Shown here: piece after piece, positions 12,424-24,769 of the stretch
Layout of the letters: every line of letters begins with the position of its first letter
How positions within the stretch are numbered: position 1 is the stretch's first letter
Source of the DNA: Hygrocybe punicea
Lineage: Eukaryota; Basidiomycota; Agaricomycetes; Agaricales; Hygrophoraceae
Direction of reading: 5' to 3'
Assembly: GCA_963556145.1 (NCBI GenBank)
Contig: OY744465.1
Coordinates: 6,200,001 to 6,264,000 of the forward strand
Length of the DNA stretch: 64,000 bases
Notes under the pieces: model-generated
Seen by the model: the letters and a program-made list of their open reading frames with translations, nothing else
Database searches by the model: none
Told to the model about the DNA's origin: nothing
Translations under genes and position numbers: made by a program

Positions 12424-13215
12424 TCCGTCCTTGACATTCCTTATCGACTTGCGGGCTGCCCTTCGCAAAGGCATGCACGAAATGGGTAATGATAACGCGC
12501 GCAGCAATTTGCCCACTGGGCTGGCTCGTCGCCGAATTCTGGCATCTTTTCGATCCGTTCGAGAATGGATTGCCAAACCGGTATACCGCAGCCACACATC
12601 ATAATGTAATGGAAGTACTTGTGAAAAATTTTCAGGGAAAAAGTGTGCAAGACTCACTGTTTCAATGTAGACATGATGAGAACGGAACAAATGACGGTGT
12701 CGTTTGGCGTTGTCGTGGAATCGGGTAAAACCCAAGGAATGAGCAGTTCGTCCTTGACCGACAATCAATCATCATAAGCCCGCGGGAAGAGGGCATCAAA
12801 AGTTAGCCAGGCTGACGTTGGTATGTGCCATTTTTGCTGCTGGGGTAGACACCTTCATGTCCTCGCGAGAGACAAACTTATCATGTAGTTCTCCTGCATG
12901 AGCGTTTATGCTATATATAACAGACATGAGTTCAACGAGTCAGTGGAAAACGGGGGCAAGTTGCACTAGTACTAGTAATTCAGCTGGGACAAGATAGCGA
13001 TCCAGACATCATCTGACGGTCTATGGGCAGAGCGTGAGGCTAAATCAATACCGAATGATGAGATTAATATTGTGATATTCGCTATGAGCCTTGAGAGTAC
13101 CCAGCACGAAACTGTTTTCGACCGTGACCATCTGCTGTCAATCGCTCAGTGATGTGTGCAGTCGGCAAGCTAGCGAGGGTAGTATACCTGCGACGCATTT
13201 GAAAGGTATGGTGAC
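12424..13215 (-). pseudogene. Decayed DUF4419 gene copy
   Basis: This minus-strand block aligns with the intact DUF4419 gene at 21873-20463. It keeps the region for the CGCGIP motif (near 12590), the RIEKxPEFGDEPAQWA stretch (near 12530), the exon around TTTGTCTCTCGCGAGGAC (near 12865) and part of exon 1 (near 13090-13200). Frameshifts break it and the C-terminal third is gone. At the site of the GC-AG intron of the intact gene it has a standard GTGAGT donor. Confidence 0.8.
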
Positions 13216-13508
13216 TCGGACTGCCACCTCAAGGTCTCAACCTATAACAATTCGCTCACATCCCGCTCGACACTATCATCGAAGACAAATATAACGACAA
13301 GATTCTTCATCGATGAAGCTTTTATTATCGAACTGCAGTATCCCCGTGTGCCTTCTATCGGCTTCATCACTACGTCGTTGGGTGTGTACTCTATGCCCTA
13401 GTATCTTAGTTTGAAGTTGACGTTGTCCTAAAATGGTTCTTCGGCGTCAATTTGAAGGTGGTGGCGTTGATGCCTCGAGGATCAAGGCAGAGAGCTTGAC
13501 ATTACACC

Positions 13509-14860
13509 ATGATAATCCCCAACTTAGCCAACACTTCTGCGATCATAAACCTCGCACCATCCGCTTGCCACGATCTGGATAAATGCCGAACCATCTGGAA
13601 TATCATCTGGAGTTGTCTTGTGACATTATTCGCCTGTATCTGGCTCGCGATCCATCCGAATATCCCGGCGCCAGAAGATAGTTGGGGCAGGAGAGCTGCG
13701 CGTCGTGTGTGGATGATGTTGCTGGCATTGCTGGCACCTGAATTAGTTGTGGGATGGGCGACACGACAGTTGATCGCAGCATGCAAGATTGCCAAGGATA
13801 ACCAGAGTGAGAGCCATACATGTTCTGGAAGAGTGTGCGAGATTGATGGTGATCTGTTTTAGAGTATGGATGGACCAAGACGCACGGGTTCTTCGCCGTA
13901 ATGGGCGGTTACATGCAGTGCGATGAAAATGGGGAACCGATCCACACAATCACGATCGACGATATCCCCGATCTACCTGAGAAGTACAAAAGGAGTCTAT
14001 TGGAGGAAGAGATCCAGGACAGGAGTAAAGGGGACGTACTATCGAAATCATTCGCATTACTCCAAACAGGGTGGTTCATTCTCCAGTGTATCGCGCGGGC
14101 AATTGAAGGCCTTCCTGTGACAGAGTTGGAGGTTGCTACAGGTGCATTCGCTGTCCTTAACCTTGCCACATACGTCGTCTGGTGGAATAAGCCTCTGAAT
14201 GTGAATCGCCCTGTACGAGTGTGGGCAGACAGGAACATGGACAACAGACAGGACGAGGGAGAGGACAGACGGGGAAACAGAGCCAAAGATGCAAGAGCGG
14301 GGGCACGTTCACCTTTGTTGTGGAATACCTTCAATCGAGGACTGGCCGACTTCCTGAAAGAGGCTTATCGACCCATTGCAGCAATGGTGGATGAGGGTGG
14401 GCTATTGGTTACCGTCGTTTTCTTTCTCGTCTTCTTATTGGATCCCATTCTCGATGGAAAAAGCTACGAATCGAACAAAAGACGAGTTGGAACATTCAGT
14501 CCGGAGCAGAAATCCGATTACAAGCATTTGCTCATGACTGCGGTTGTTGGAATTGTTTTTGGTGGGATTCACTGTGTTGCTTGGGCGTTTTACTTTCCGA
14601 CGCACACCGAACAACTGCTTTGGCGAATCTCTGCTATTTCGGTGACAGCCGTGCCACTTTTTATAGTGTTGTTGGTCTCGATCTTCGATGACAAGTCGAA
14701 CCTCTTCGATTTGTTTGTCGGGATGGGTTTCATGCTGGCTATTCCTCTGTACGTCTTTGCCCGCCTCACGTTGCTCGTACTCCCTTTCATAGCTCTGAGG
14801 TCTCTCCCCCCTGGAGCCTATCGCACTGCAGATTGGACCCGTTTCATTCCCCATATCTAG
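13509..14860 (+). CDS. Multi-pass membrane protein, paralogue 2 of 3
   Basis: Exons 13509-13806 and 13863-14860 with a 56-nt intron give 431 residues. The overall plan equals paralogue 1: two hydrophobic segments in exon 1, the splice into YGWTKTHGFFAVMGGYMQC, then about six hydrophobic segments and the C-terminal ALRSLPPGAYRTADW. It differs from its siblings mainly in the charged loop and in the membrane segments around residues 260-285 and 345-375. The intron is longer than in the other two because of an extra segment after the donor. It appears intact; function unknown. Confidence 0.85.
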
Positions 14861-17470
14861 TTCCCCCTATTTTCTTATCGTACCCTAAGCTCCTGAAGAA
14901 TTTACACACGTTGCCTGGTTTGCTCTGTCCATAGATAATGGCACTGAGGTCAACAGGTTCTTGGCATGCATTCGTTGTATTCAACCTCCTGGGAACTAGT
15001 TGTGTTGTTGTAACTCTGTGAGTCTGCTGCTCAAGTCATGAGGGGGAGCACTGAAAGAAGGCATGCATCACGCAGGGTTGTTAGCACGTCGCTTTGACCA
15101 TGTAGCTATCAAATCAAATGGCCTCGATGGGTTGTAGTACTCCAGCGCCTTCTCGCGGAGGGAACAACAACAATCGGTTACAATCCTAGCTCTGGTCTTT
15201 CACCTCACATGCCGTAGAGGATTCGGACAATTACCGAACCCCAAAACAAAGGGCTGTTTGATGAGCGCAAAGTGAAGTTCCCTTGACGTTGCTGTCGGAG
15301 GAGGAGGATCATTGCCATCCAGATACTTCGGCGGCAGTGTTTGGCGTAGGGTAACCTAGGGTTGTGAGTTCAAGTTGATCCGCTTTTTTATGGTGCCCAT
15401 GATGATGTCACACAGTCCATTCCTTAGGGTGTGTGTGAGAGTTGCAATTGGCGTCGACGAAAGTGGTAGGGTGAGAGCATCTCGCCCATGGACGACCCAC
15501 CAGCGGCCACATTCAAGTTCCTCAGGCCGATTTCGAAGACTTGGAAGGCAGCAACCTGTTCACCTGCTTCGTCTCGAGGTCGACCCCCCTGCATTAAAAC
15601 CTCTCGTCGACGAAGAAGATTGTTCTGTCCTGAAGGTTCGGTAGTCTTCTCCCGTGTGTCTGATGCTCAAGTGGAAGGGTAGTGATCCCCTCCTTCCAAA
15701 GGTGATTTGGACCCCGGGCCCATCAATCCTTCACACTGAAGATTTCCAGGTGGTAGAGATGGTAGTATGTACGGATCTACAGCACTCTCCGATACTAACA
15801 ACAAAGTGGCATCCTACGTTAGACGCAAAGCTGTCACTGTGGACGAACTCCATCATGGAGTCCCTATTGTTGCATCGCAGCGACCGATTGGCAGAAATGA
15901 ATCTCCTCACAAGAGCTCCGTGAATTTTTTCCTTACTTCAATTTATTGGAAAAGAAAAAAAAAACTCTAGCTCACAATGTCACGCGGCGCACTTTCAGTC
16001 TCGGTATGATGTCCTTTCCTGACGGTGACACCATTGGGTATAATTCCCGGATTTACAGTATTTACAGTATTTCTGATATCGGTGTGAAGACGCCGCCTGT
16101 CATTTTTCTATCGACAGATACTGGATACAGATATTTGACAAGTTACTGTTACTGATCGATGCCCCATCGATCGTGACAACATTCGAGGATTCCCAATGAC
16201 CATGTCTTCGATCTCAATGATGGTGAGACATACATCACACTCAACTAAATAATTTGGACTGTGTCTTACTGGAGTCCCTCTGTGTGGTGCAGCATCTGAA
16301 TCCAGCACCAGTTGAACTTACCGTAAGTTACTCGCCAAAGTCGTATGCTTCGCTTGAATGGGTGCGGTTGTCTTGACGCAGGCGTACAGTATACTAGTAG
16401 ATGTTATATATGCTTCATCTACTCGATGTTGATTCCCTCACCTGAACCCGCTATTCTTGCGTGACCGCGGCAATCGCGTTCACTCGTATTGGAGACACCG
16501 TTGGATGGCCGATCGACATCCCATACTTTTGATAAACGCAATAATACACCGAGCCCGTTATGGCGTAATGGGACATGTACCACCGGCGCACAAGGACTCA
16601 CCTTCAAGAGATTTAACTGTGACTAGGGACACTCGACACCGAACCTACGCATCTTCGTGGATATCGAGTATTCCAGAGGGCGCCAGTGCTGCAATTCAGC
16701 GTGGATATCGCAGTCACTGGGGCGATGTGCAGCAAGTGGCACTTTGGAGACACGATGGAAGTCAATCAAGGACGTTACGTTCGCCACTGAAGGCAACTGG
16801 ACGATGGGTACTGTTAATTATAATGGCTGCGAGGTCACTCCTTTTCTCTCAACAATTATTGAACCTCACATGCACCGACAGCACTCCCATTCCAATGCCA
16901 GTCATTCCAAATCATCTCTTACGCGACCTCTGCGAACGTTCACCAGGTTATATGTGAAACAATTTCCTGCTGCCCGACGTCTGATCCCGTGGTCGACAGA
17001 TACCCATTTCCGACAGCAAGGGATTCCCAGGACAAGTTGACGACACTGCCCATGCTAGTCGATGCTTGGTCTGCTTAGTAGGCATCGATCGCAACAGCCA
17101 GCTACCCTTGTCCTTCTATTTACTCTGGCGTCCGTCCAAGACCGAAATCTCAGAACCCTGGATGGGAACTGGCGGGGCGACGCTTTTGAAAATCTGGGTT
17201 TTGAATTCTTCGACTGTGATGCCTTGAGCAACGACACAACGGATGGTCACTGAGGGGATTCGGACGGTGCTCTTGACCCAGAAAACTCAAGCGACTCCAA
17301 CGATGATTCTCTACACGATGGCAGTGACCGCCACCTCCGGCCTACTTCGCTTCGATTGAGTCTTTGCAGCCGAACTTGGGCCAAGATCAACGAGACGACA
17401 GGGCAGGGAGGATATTGATGGCGCTCACCTTCTGCGAGATGGTGATGGGGTACGGAGCATAAGTACAAAA
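14861..17470. other. Long stretch without a supportable gene
   Basis: Frames here are short and have no family features. Coding-like pieces include 15488-15640 and an acidic Asp/Ser-rich piece (near 17260-17330, plus strand), but I cannot join them. The sequence looks like decayed accessory DNA. Confidence 0.35.
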
Positions 17471-17880
17471 TAACAGAATGGACGCAACGCCCACACCCAA
17501 TGACCAGGCTGGTGTCACACTGCTTGGGTGAGCATGAGTGTTGTTCGCAACGTCTGGCTCCCGGATGAATGAATTCCTGGAGAGAGAAGATTGGCTACGA
17601 CACCACCTGGGCGAAAAAAAGTAAGAGGAAACTCACTTCCATCGTAAGATTTTACAGGGCTCTGGGAATGTATCCTTGACCCTCATGAGTCTGACTCTGT
17701 CTGAGTGCCCGATGGGTTAGCAGAGAGGAGAGGCGACTACAGGGGGGACAACGTGGAGAATACTGCAGATGTGGTGTGTTGTCGAAGTGATAGCTAAGTT
17801 TCGGCAATGGAAGGAAGGTGAGCATGGACAAAGAACGAACTGCAGTTGGCGGTACTAATAGTGCCTATAGCTAGTGTTGA
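17470..17880 (-). pseudogene. Remnant of SKG6-type membrane protein gene, middle part
   Basis: Read on the minus strand, this resembles the Ser/Thr-rich and transmembrane-flank part of the gene at 30569-29158. The signature on the plus strand is GATACGGCAGATGTGGGGGTTGTCGAGGTGATGGCTAAG-like at 17760-17800, shared with 29911-29950. Frames are broken. Confidence 0.5.
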
Positions 17881-18149
17881 GTAACGTTGAGTGAGGACCA
17901 CTCACAAGCCACCGATTTTGTAATTTTTGGGCCCTCGTCGATGGTTAAGAATAACCGGTTAATGCTGGCATATCTGACGAATATCTCAGGCTGAAAGTTC
18001 TACGGTCACTTCAAGGTTCCGATGAAGTGTTCGAATTCGTACCTCCGCGGAAATTCGGCTTGGCAGGAGCCTGCCTAAAATGGTTCTTCGGTGTCAACTT
18101 TGAGAAGCGTGGCGTTGATGCCAGGGCAGAGAGAGCTTGACAGTGCACC

Positions 18150-19498
18150 ATGATCATCCCCGTCTTTGAGACGTTAGCCAACACATCTTCGGTCATAAAC
18201 CTCGCGCCATCCCCTTGCCATGATTTGGATAAATGCCGAACCACCTGGAATATCATTTGGAGCTGTCTTGTGACATTATTCGCCTGTATCTGGCTCGCGA
18301 TCCATCCGAATATCCCGGCGCCAGAAGATAGTTGGGGCACGAGAGCCGCACGTCGTGTGTGGATGATGTTGCTGGCATTGCTGGCACCTGAATTAATTGT
18401 GGGATGGGCGACGCGACAGCTGATGGTTGCACGCAGGATTGCGAAGGATAACAAGAGTGAGGGTCTTGACATGTCCTGCGAGATTGATGGTGATATGTTT
18501 TAGAGTATGGATGGACCAAGACGCACGGGTTCTTCGCCGTAATGGGCGGTTACATGCAGTGCGATGAAAATGGGGAACCGATCCACACAATCACGATCGA
18601 CGATGTCCCCGATCTACCTGAGAAGTACAAAAGGAGTCTATTGGAGGAAGAGATCCAGGACAGGAGTAAAGGGGACGTACTATCGAAATCATTCGCATTA
18701 CTCCAAACGGGGTGGTTCATTCTCCAGTGTATCGCGCGGGCAATTGAAGGCCTTCCTGTGACAGAGTTGGAGGTTGCTACTGGCGCATTCGCTGTGCTTA
18801 ACCTTGCCACATACGTCGTCTGGTGGAATAAGCCTCTCAATGTGAGTCGCCCTGTACGAGTGTGGGCAGACAGGAACGCGGACAAGGGACAGGGCGAGGG
18901 AGAGGACAAAAGGGGAAACAGAGCAAACGATGCGGGAACGGAGGGATGTTTACGTTCGCTGTGGAATACATTCAAGCGAGGACTGGCCGACTTCCTGAAA
19001 GAGGCTTATCGACCAATAGCAACATCTGTGGATGACATTGGGGTATGGAAGACTGTCGTTCTCTTTCCATTGTTCGTATTTCGTCCTATTCTCGATGGAT
19101 CAAGCCACGAATCGAACAAAAGACGAGTGGGAACATTCAGTCCAGAGCAGAAATCCGATTACAGGGCTAATCTCATGGCTGCGGTTGTTGGAATAGTCTT
19201 TGGTGGAATTCACTGTGTTGCTTGGGCATTTTACTTTCCAACGCACACTGAACAACTGCTTTGGCGAGTCTCTGCCATTTCAGTGACAGTCGTGCCACTT
19301 CTGATAACGTTGTTCTTCTCGATCTTCACTAACATGTCGAACGCCGTCGTGTTTGCTGAGATGGGTTTTGTCCTGGCTATTCCTCTGTACATCTTTGCCC
19401 GCCTCACATTGCTCGTACTCCCTTTTATGGCTCTAAGGTCGCTCCCCCCTGGAGCCTATCGCACTGCGGACTGGACCCGTTTCATACCGCACATCTAG
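18150..19498 (+). CDS. Multi-pass membrane protein, paralogue 3 of 3
   Basis: Exons 18150-18456 and 18504-19498 with a 47-nt intron give 433 residues. Intron and exon 1 are closest to paralogue 1, including the same intron sequence. The pattern of about eight hydrophobic segments and the hallmark T-H-G-F-F-A-V-M-G-G are kept. The segment after the charged loop (near residues 250-275) and the one near 350 differ from the siblings. It appears intact. The intact DUF4419 gene follows convergently 1 kb downstream, as the decayed DUF4419 copy follows paralogue 1. Confidence 0.85.
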
Positions 19499-20462
19499 TT
19501 CCCATTGTTGGTTGCAAGAATTTACGCGTGTCGCCTGGTTTGCTCTGTCCATAGCATCAAAATATACTTAGCTGCACTCTCACCACCTTGTCATGATACG
19601 TTCTCCCAACCCTCCCTAATGTCAGCGTGGCAGTCGCTTCCACTTCGCCTCCAACATCCTCGTTCGACTCTCCGAGTCTCAGCCTTCCCCATTCACGTTA
19701 TTTCACGGACTAAGGCAACATTGACATGGCAGGCATTTTCTTGATACGGAGGATGACAGTAACGACGAGTAGATTGGAACTTCCACTGCATCGGCGTGGC
19801 AACAGGTGAGTGCTGAGCACTGCATCGTTTTTCGCGACGCCATTTTTTGCTTCGTCGTCCCCTAAGGCCTCTTTCCCATACCTTCAAGGAGACTCTTCAT
19901 TCATCCCTCCCAGTATACGACGCCTTCCTGGCTCTCCCTCATTGTTCTTATACGCCGACTTTGGAATAATGGTACAGACTCGCGGCTCTCTCAGGCTAAA
20001 TCACCAACAGCTGATCGTGGATCTTGGTGCGTCTTCATTGTTTTTGCTCGTCTCCTCTGAGAAGGACTCGCCCGCGTCCTTGACACCACCGCCGCGGTGA
20101 GTAAATCAAAGACAAATTGATAAAATTATTTGCCAAACTTCATCACAACTACAGAGATACCTCTCACCGTTTTTGTCCCGTGGTAGAGGCGTGCGGAAGC
20201 AAAGCAAGGACCACACATAGCGACTGCTGTCTGTATCTCGGAAGTGAATATCGTTGATACCGCAAGATCCTCCGAGTCAGTGTATCGCACCAGGGACGAA
20301 ACAGTCCATGTCGCCCAATATAGTACCTTATCATAACATGCAATCGCAAATCAAGAACCCATTGTTGGCTGAATGAATAAGTTTCCTAGCTCAGCAAGAC
20401 GATCAACTACAAATGTCCACAACTGGTGAATGTCAGTACACATTTATACACATCTCCTAGTT

Positions 20463-21873
20463 TCAGCCACCTAGCCTCCAAAACCCATTTTCTGCCTTGC
20501 GCTTCTCCCCTTTGATGTACATGAACCATTGAGGCGCGATGCGCACCGTATCCAGCTGCTCCTCCCCCTCAACGGCAAAACCGATATGGCCTGCAAGCAT
20601 GGCGCAGTCAACCTTTGTGTTCGTTTGCAGATCGCACACCAGCACGTCAACCTCAGCGTAGCCCTCCGGAGGCGACCACACCCGCGGAAACCAGACATCA
20701 TCGAACTTGAGACCATGGACCCACTGTGGAGTACTCCTGTATGCCCACGTTGTGTCCTGGTGATCCCGGGAGGGGAAAAACGTGCCCTTGTTGTCCCAAG
20801 CGCAGAACGCGCCCATCCATCCGCTGATGAAGTAGGATCCAGACCCAGCCTCCTCGTCGATGATCCGTTCCCAGAATTCCTTGTCGGCTTGCGGGCCGCC
20901 TTTGTCAAAGGCGCGCACAAAACGGGTAATGATGACGCGCAGCATTTTTGCCCACTGGGCAGGCTCGTCGCCAAATTCTGGAATCTTTTCGATCCGTTCG
21001 AGAATGGATTGCCAATCCGATTGCATCCCTTCGATGGTGAGGGAGGGTATACCGCAGCCACACATCATAATGTAATCGAAGTACCTGTTAAAAACCATTC
21101 GTTCAATTATTTCATTTGCTGAGAAGTGGGAAAAAAGTGTGCAAAGACTCGCTGTTTCAAGGTAGACATGATGAGAACGGAGCAAATGACGGTGTCATTT
21201 GACGTTGTCGTGGAGAAATCGGGTAAGACCCAAGGAATGAGCGATTCGTCCTTGACCTACAACCATCGACCAATTGTAAATCGGCAGAAAGAGGGGCTCA
21301 AAAGTTAGCCAGGCTCACATTGTGGTGTATCTGCTCTGCCATTTGGATTGCGAGGTCGCCAAAGTCTGCTTGATCGACGGCCGCTGGGGTGGATACCACA
21401 AGATCCTTCTTGTCCTTGTGAGAGACAAACACACCACGTAGTTCTTCTGCATGAGCATTTATGCTATACATAACAGACATGAGTTCCGCAAGTCGGTGTG
21501 GAAACGGGGGGGAAAGTTGCACTAGTAATTCAGCTGGGACAAGATAGCGATCCAGACATCATCTGGTCTACGGGCAGAGCGTGAGGGCTAAAAACCAAGC
21601 TATACAGAATTGCAAGCATTAACGTAACACGTACCGAATGACGAGATTGTGGTGTTCGCTATAAGCCTTGAGAGCACCCAGCACGAAGCCGTTCTTCCTC
21701 ACGACCACTGTCTGGCTGCCGTCAACAGAACTCTGCAGCAATCGCTCTGGGATGTGTGCAGTCGGCAAACTAGCGAGGGTTGCATTTGGGTCGTTTGACG
21801 GGACCCCGCGCTTGTAGCCATAGGCTTTGAAAGGTCTAGCGGGGTGGTTGACGATGGGGAAGGTAACAGGCAT
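20463..21873 (-). CDS. DUF4419 family protein
   Basis: Five exons on the minus strand: 21873-21635, 21567-21523, 21463-21319, 21256-21153 and 21084-20463, giving 384 residues in one frame. Family landmarks are in order: MPVTFPI at the start, RPDDVWIAILSQL across exon 1/2, YYINAHAEELR across exon 2/3, DESLIPWVLPDFSTTT in exon 4, then CGCGIPSLTIEG, FGDEPAQW and the ISGWMGAFCAW segment in exon 5. DUF4419 proteins are frequent in fungi and their function is unknown. Intron 4 (21152-21085) has a GCGAGT donor, that is a GC-AG intron; the decayed copy at 12.7 kb has GTGAGT there. The start is chosen at MPVTF because family members begin so; an upstream in-frame ATG at 21918 exists. Confidence 0.85.
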
Positions 21874-22311
21874 GAGGCTGTTCCTGTGAGCGCGGCCTTT
21901 TCCAGATCCAGAATTCACCGTCAGTCCTCACAAGCGCACAGCAGGCATATATATCGCAGGCGCTCTCGCACATATATGCCTAACCACTCATCATCTCTCC
22001 CAACTTATTTCAATCCAGCAATTCGGCCAACTGGACCTTCATGAAGCCGTAGTTCTCTGAGCACGCTCCGCGATGGTGACCCTCTTAAACTTTTAGTTCC
22101 GTTCATCGATTGGGTGCCTGGAATCTACTCCCTTCTCGGCCATCGACAAGGACCATGTTCGCGGCGGGGACTCTGGCTATGCCGACGGGTCTCGATCTGT
22201 TGAATGGCGAGGCTGTTTGTTTCTTCTATTCATTTGGTTTGCACTTCTGGCTGGTGGCCCGGCTGGGAGTATCGTACGATTTTTAACCTTGCAACTAGCT
22301 GGAACAAGTAT
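21874..22311. other. Intergenic region between DUF4419 gene and inverted-repeat element
   Basis: No gene is seen. It holds the presumed promoter of the minus-strand DUF4419 gene and ends at the outer edge of the inverted-repeat element at 22312. Confidence 0.4.
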
Positions 22312-22680
22312 CACATCAGGACTTTCAACATTTAGTCGGGATCTAAAGTTATTTCTAAAGTTAGCAAAGAAATATAATCTTTACATTTTAATTTAGGTCA
22401 AGTCTAAATATTGAATTTAAGTCATAAATAAATAAATGTCCAAATTAATTATTTTCTCTTGCCTTTAAATCACTCCTGCAATCAAAATAATTATCAGTGC
22501 TAAATTGTAGAGGGAAAGTATAATTTAGATTCGGGTTTACACAGGTTTGCTAGTCCAAATTTAGGCATCACCTCAAGACAAGCTGAAATTTATAATTTTG
22601 ACAGGATGAGAATATTTAATTTAATGGATATCAAAATGTACCATTTTGGTAGTTGTCAAAATTTAAGATTCCGTCTGGAC
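22312..22680 (+). repeat. Left terminal inverted repeat
   Basis: The AT-rich arm matches the reverse complement of 24280-24649. Best conserved are the outermost 55 bp and an internal AATCAAAATAATTATCAG motif near 22478. Confidence 0.8.
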
Positions 22681-23535
22681 TAAAGTGATTGTACGCTCCT
22701 ATCGCCCACCCGTCGCCCACTCGCTGCCCACTCACTGCCCACGTGCACGTTATCGGGCACGCTCATCGCCCACCCATCCTCTCACTCACTTCGGCGGGTT
22801 TCCAGATCGAGGTGTTCAGTCACAAATCACAACAACAACAAACAACACGACGATGACTCGGAAGGGACAACAACAACAACGACAACGACAGCGACAATAA
22901 CGACAATGACAGCAACGGCGACAACGACAATGGAAATGACGGTGACCATCAGCGAGGCCGGAGGAGTTGTGCACCAACTCTCCGGCCAAGGTACGTCTCT
23001 ATCGCCTGACACTTCTTGTCGCCCGCTGACTACTTCGTCAGACACCATCGGCTGATCGTCCACCCATTGCCCACCTTCCACCCACCGTCCATCATCAATC
23101 CAACGGCGGCAACAATGAGGGCCAAATGGTCCCCACTATGGCCACGAGGGGACGATGGCAGCGGCAGGCACTCACCACCCGCTGCCAACCATCACCCCAT
23201 TGCAACCGCTGAACAGCTGCAGGACGATGGCGACGACGACCTCCACTTCCAACTGGCAGTGGCAGGGCAACGGCGGTGACAATGGCGGCGGAATGGGGAT
23301 CACAGCGCACAATGATGTGCGCTATTGCCCCCCAAAGTGGCCGATCGGAGCGGACGACGATGAAGGGAGGACGGCAACAAGACGACGGCCGCGGCCGCTA
23401 CCATCGTCATCATCACAAATGACAGGAGGATGGCGACGGCCCCACGGAACGACGAGATCTCCACCACACAGCAATGTCCCTCGTCCTCGTCGCCATCTCT
23501 CCTCACATTCGCCATCTCCCACACCCATGCCACAC

Positions 23536-23645
23536 CTCGTCGCCCACGCCACGCCCTCGTCGTCCACGCCACGCTCTCGTCGCCCACGCCACGCTCTCGT
23601 CGCCCACGCCACGCTCTCGTCGCCCGCTCTCGTCGCCCACGCCAT
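23536..23645 (+). repeat. 20-bp minisatellite inside the inverted-repeat element
   Basis: About five tandem copies of CTCGTCGCCCACGCCACGCT, some truncated, followed by a looser array of CACGCCATCTCCC-type units up to about 23980. It lies in the core of the element and inflates an open frame that is unlikely to be translated. Confidence 0.75.
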
Positions 23646-24279
23646 CTCCCCACCCTCACATCCCATCATCTCCCCCTGCCCACACCATCTCCCTCGTCCA
23701 CACCGACGCCATCTCCCTCACCCATGCCCACGCCATCTCCTCACCCTCCCACTCCCTCGTTGCCCACACCATCTCTCCAACATAATCCCTGCCCACACCA
23801 TCTCCCTCGCCACGCCATCTCCCTCACCACACCATCTCCCACTCCCTAGTTGCCCACCCTCCCGCCATGCCCACGCCATCTCCCACACCTCATCACCCAC
23901 ACCCTCGTTGCCCTCCCATCCTATCGTGCCCCCGCCATCTCCCTGCCCTGCCATCTCCCCCGCCTGCCTCTCCCCCTACCTCTGTCATCACCTCACGAAC
24001 CCCACCACCACGTCAATTGACGTCGGAGCTGGGCTCATGAGGTCATATGATTGGGAGGTGGGCGGGCAATGGGTGGATGGCAAGTGGGTGATGGGTGGGT
24101 GCATCAATTAACATTGGTGAGTAGTGGGGCACCCTCAAAGCCTGCGGGAAATGACAATGGCACCAACTGCACAGCAGTGTGATGGCTGGGTGGCGGGTGG
24201 GCGATGGGCGGGCAGTGGGCAGGTGGCAGGCGGGCGACGGGCGGGCGACGAGTGGGCGATGGCGCGGGCAATAGCTTTA

Positions 24280-24649
24280 GATCTAACAACAACCTTTGGA
24301 TTTAAATAGCTCCTGCAATCTTACATTTTGATAACTATTAAATTTATTATTTTAATGCTACCGAAAGTTTTAATTTTGGCCTGCCTCTAAGTGATGCCTA
24401 AATTTGGACTAGAAATTTGAGTAAACTTGAAACTAAATTATACTTTCCCCTTACAATTTAGATCTGATAATTATTTTGATTGCAAGAATAACCTAAAGAT
24501 GAAAATAAATAAATAATTTAGATATACATTTATTTGTGACTTAAATTCAATATTTAGGCTAGGCCTAAATGTAAATCTAAAGATTATATTTTGGTGCTAA
24601 CTTTAGAAATCACTTTAGATCCCGACTAAATGTGGAAAGTCCTGATGTG
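24280..24649 (-). repeat. Right terminal inverted repeat
   Basis: Reverse-complement partner of the left arm. The two arms differ by scattered substitutions and small indels, which points to an old insertion. Confidence 0.8.
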
Positions 24650-24769
24650 TATGGGTACGACGAGTGGTTTACGTACCACAGGAATCCCATTGTTCATCTA
24701 TTTAGAACGACTCCAAGCTCACACAAGTGCTCCGTAGCTATAAGTCAAACTTCAGTCGGAAAACAACTA

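Larger units (their letters stand above)
22312..24649. mobile_element. Non-autonomous DNA element with long terminal inverted repeats
   Basis: The left end starts CACATCAGGACTTTC and the right end finishes with its reverse complement. The two AT-rich arms match imperfectly for about 370 bp (22312-22680 and 24280-24649). Next come inverted GC-rich arrays of CGCCCAC-type repeats (22700-22780 on the left, 24180-24265 reversed on the right). The outer flanks are ...AAGTAT and TATGGG..., so a TAT (or TA) target duplication is possible. The core is (CAA)/(CGA)-rich, then a Ser/Pro/His minisatellite. Long open frames in the core (for example 23155-24111) arise from low complexity and show no transposase motif, so the element probably depends on an enzyme encoded elsewhere. 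Confidence 0.75.

Noticed and set aside
20529..21122. 197-codon plus-strand frame opposite the DUF4419 gene
   Set aside because: Antisense shadow; the minus strand carries the family motifs.
22850..22960. CRISPR-like array from the CAA/CGA repeats
   Set aside because: These are trinucleotide-like microsatellites in a eukaryotic genome, without unique spacers.
23155..24111. 318-codon open frame inside the inverted-repeat element
   Set aside because: It consists of low-complexity Ser/Pro/His repeats produced by the minisatellite, with equally long open frames in other phases and on the other strand; no domain.
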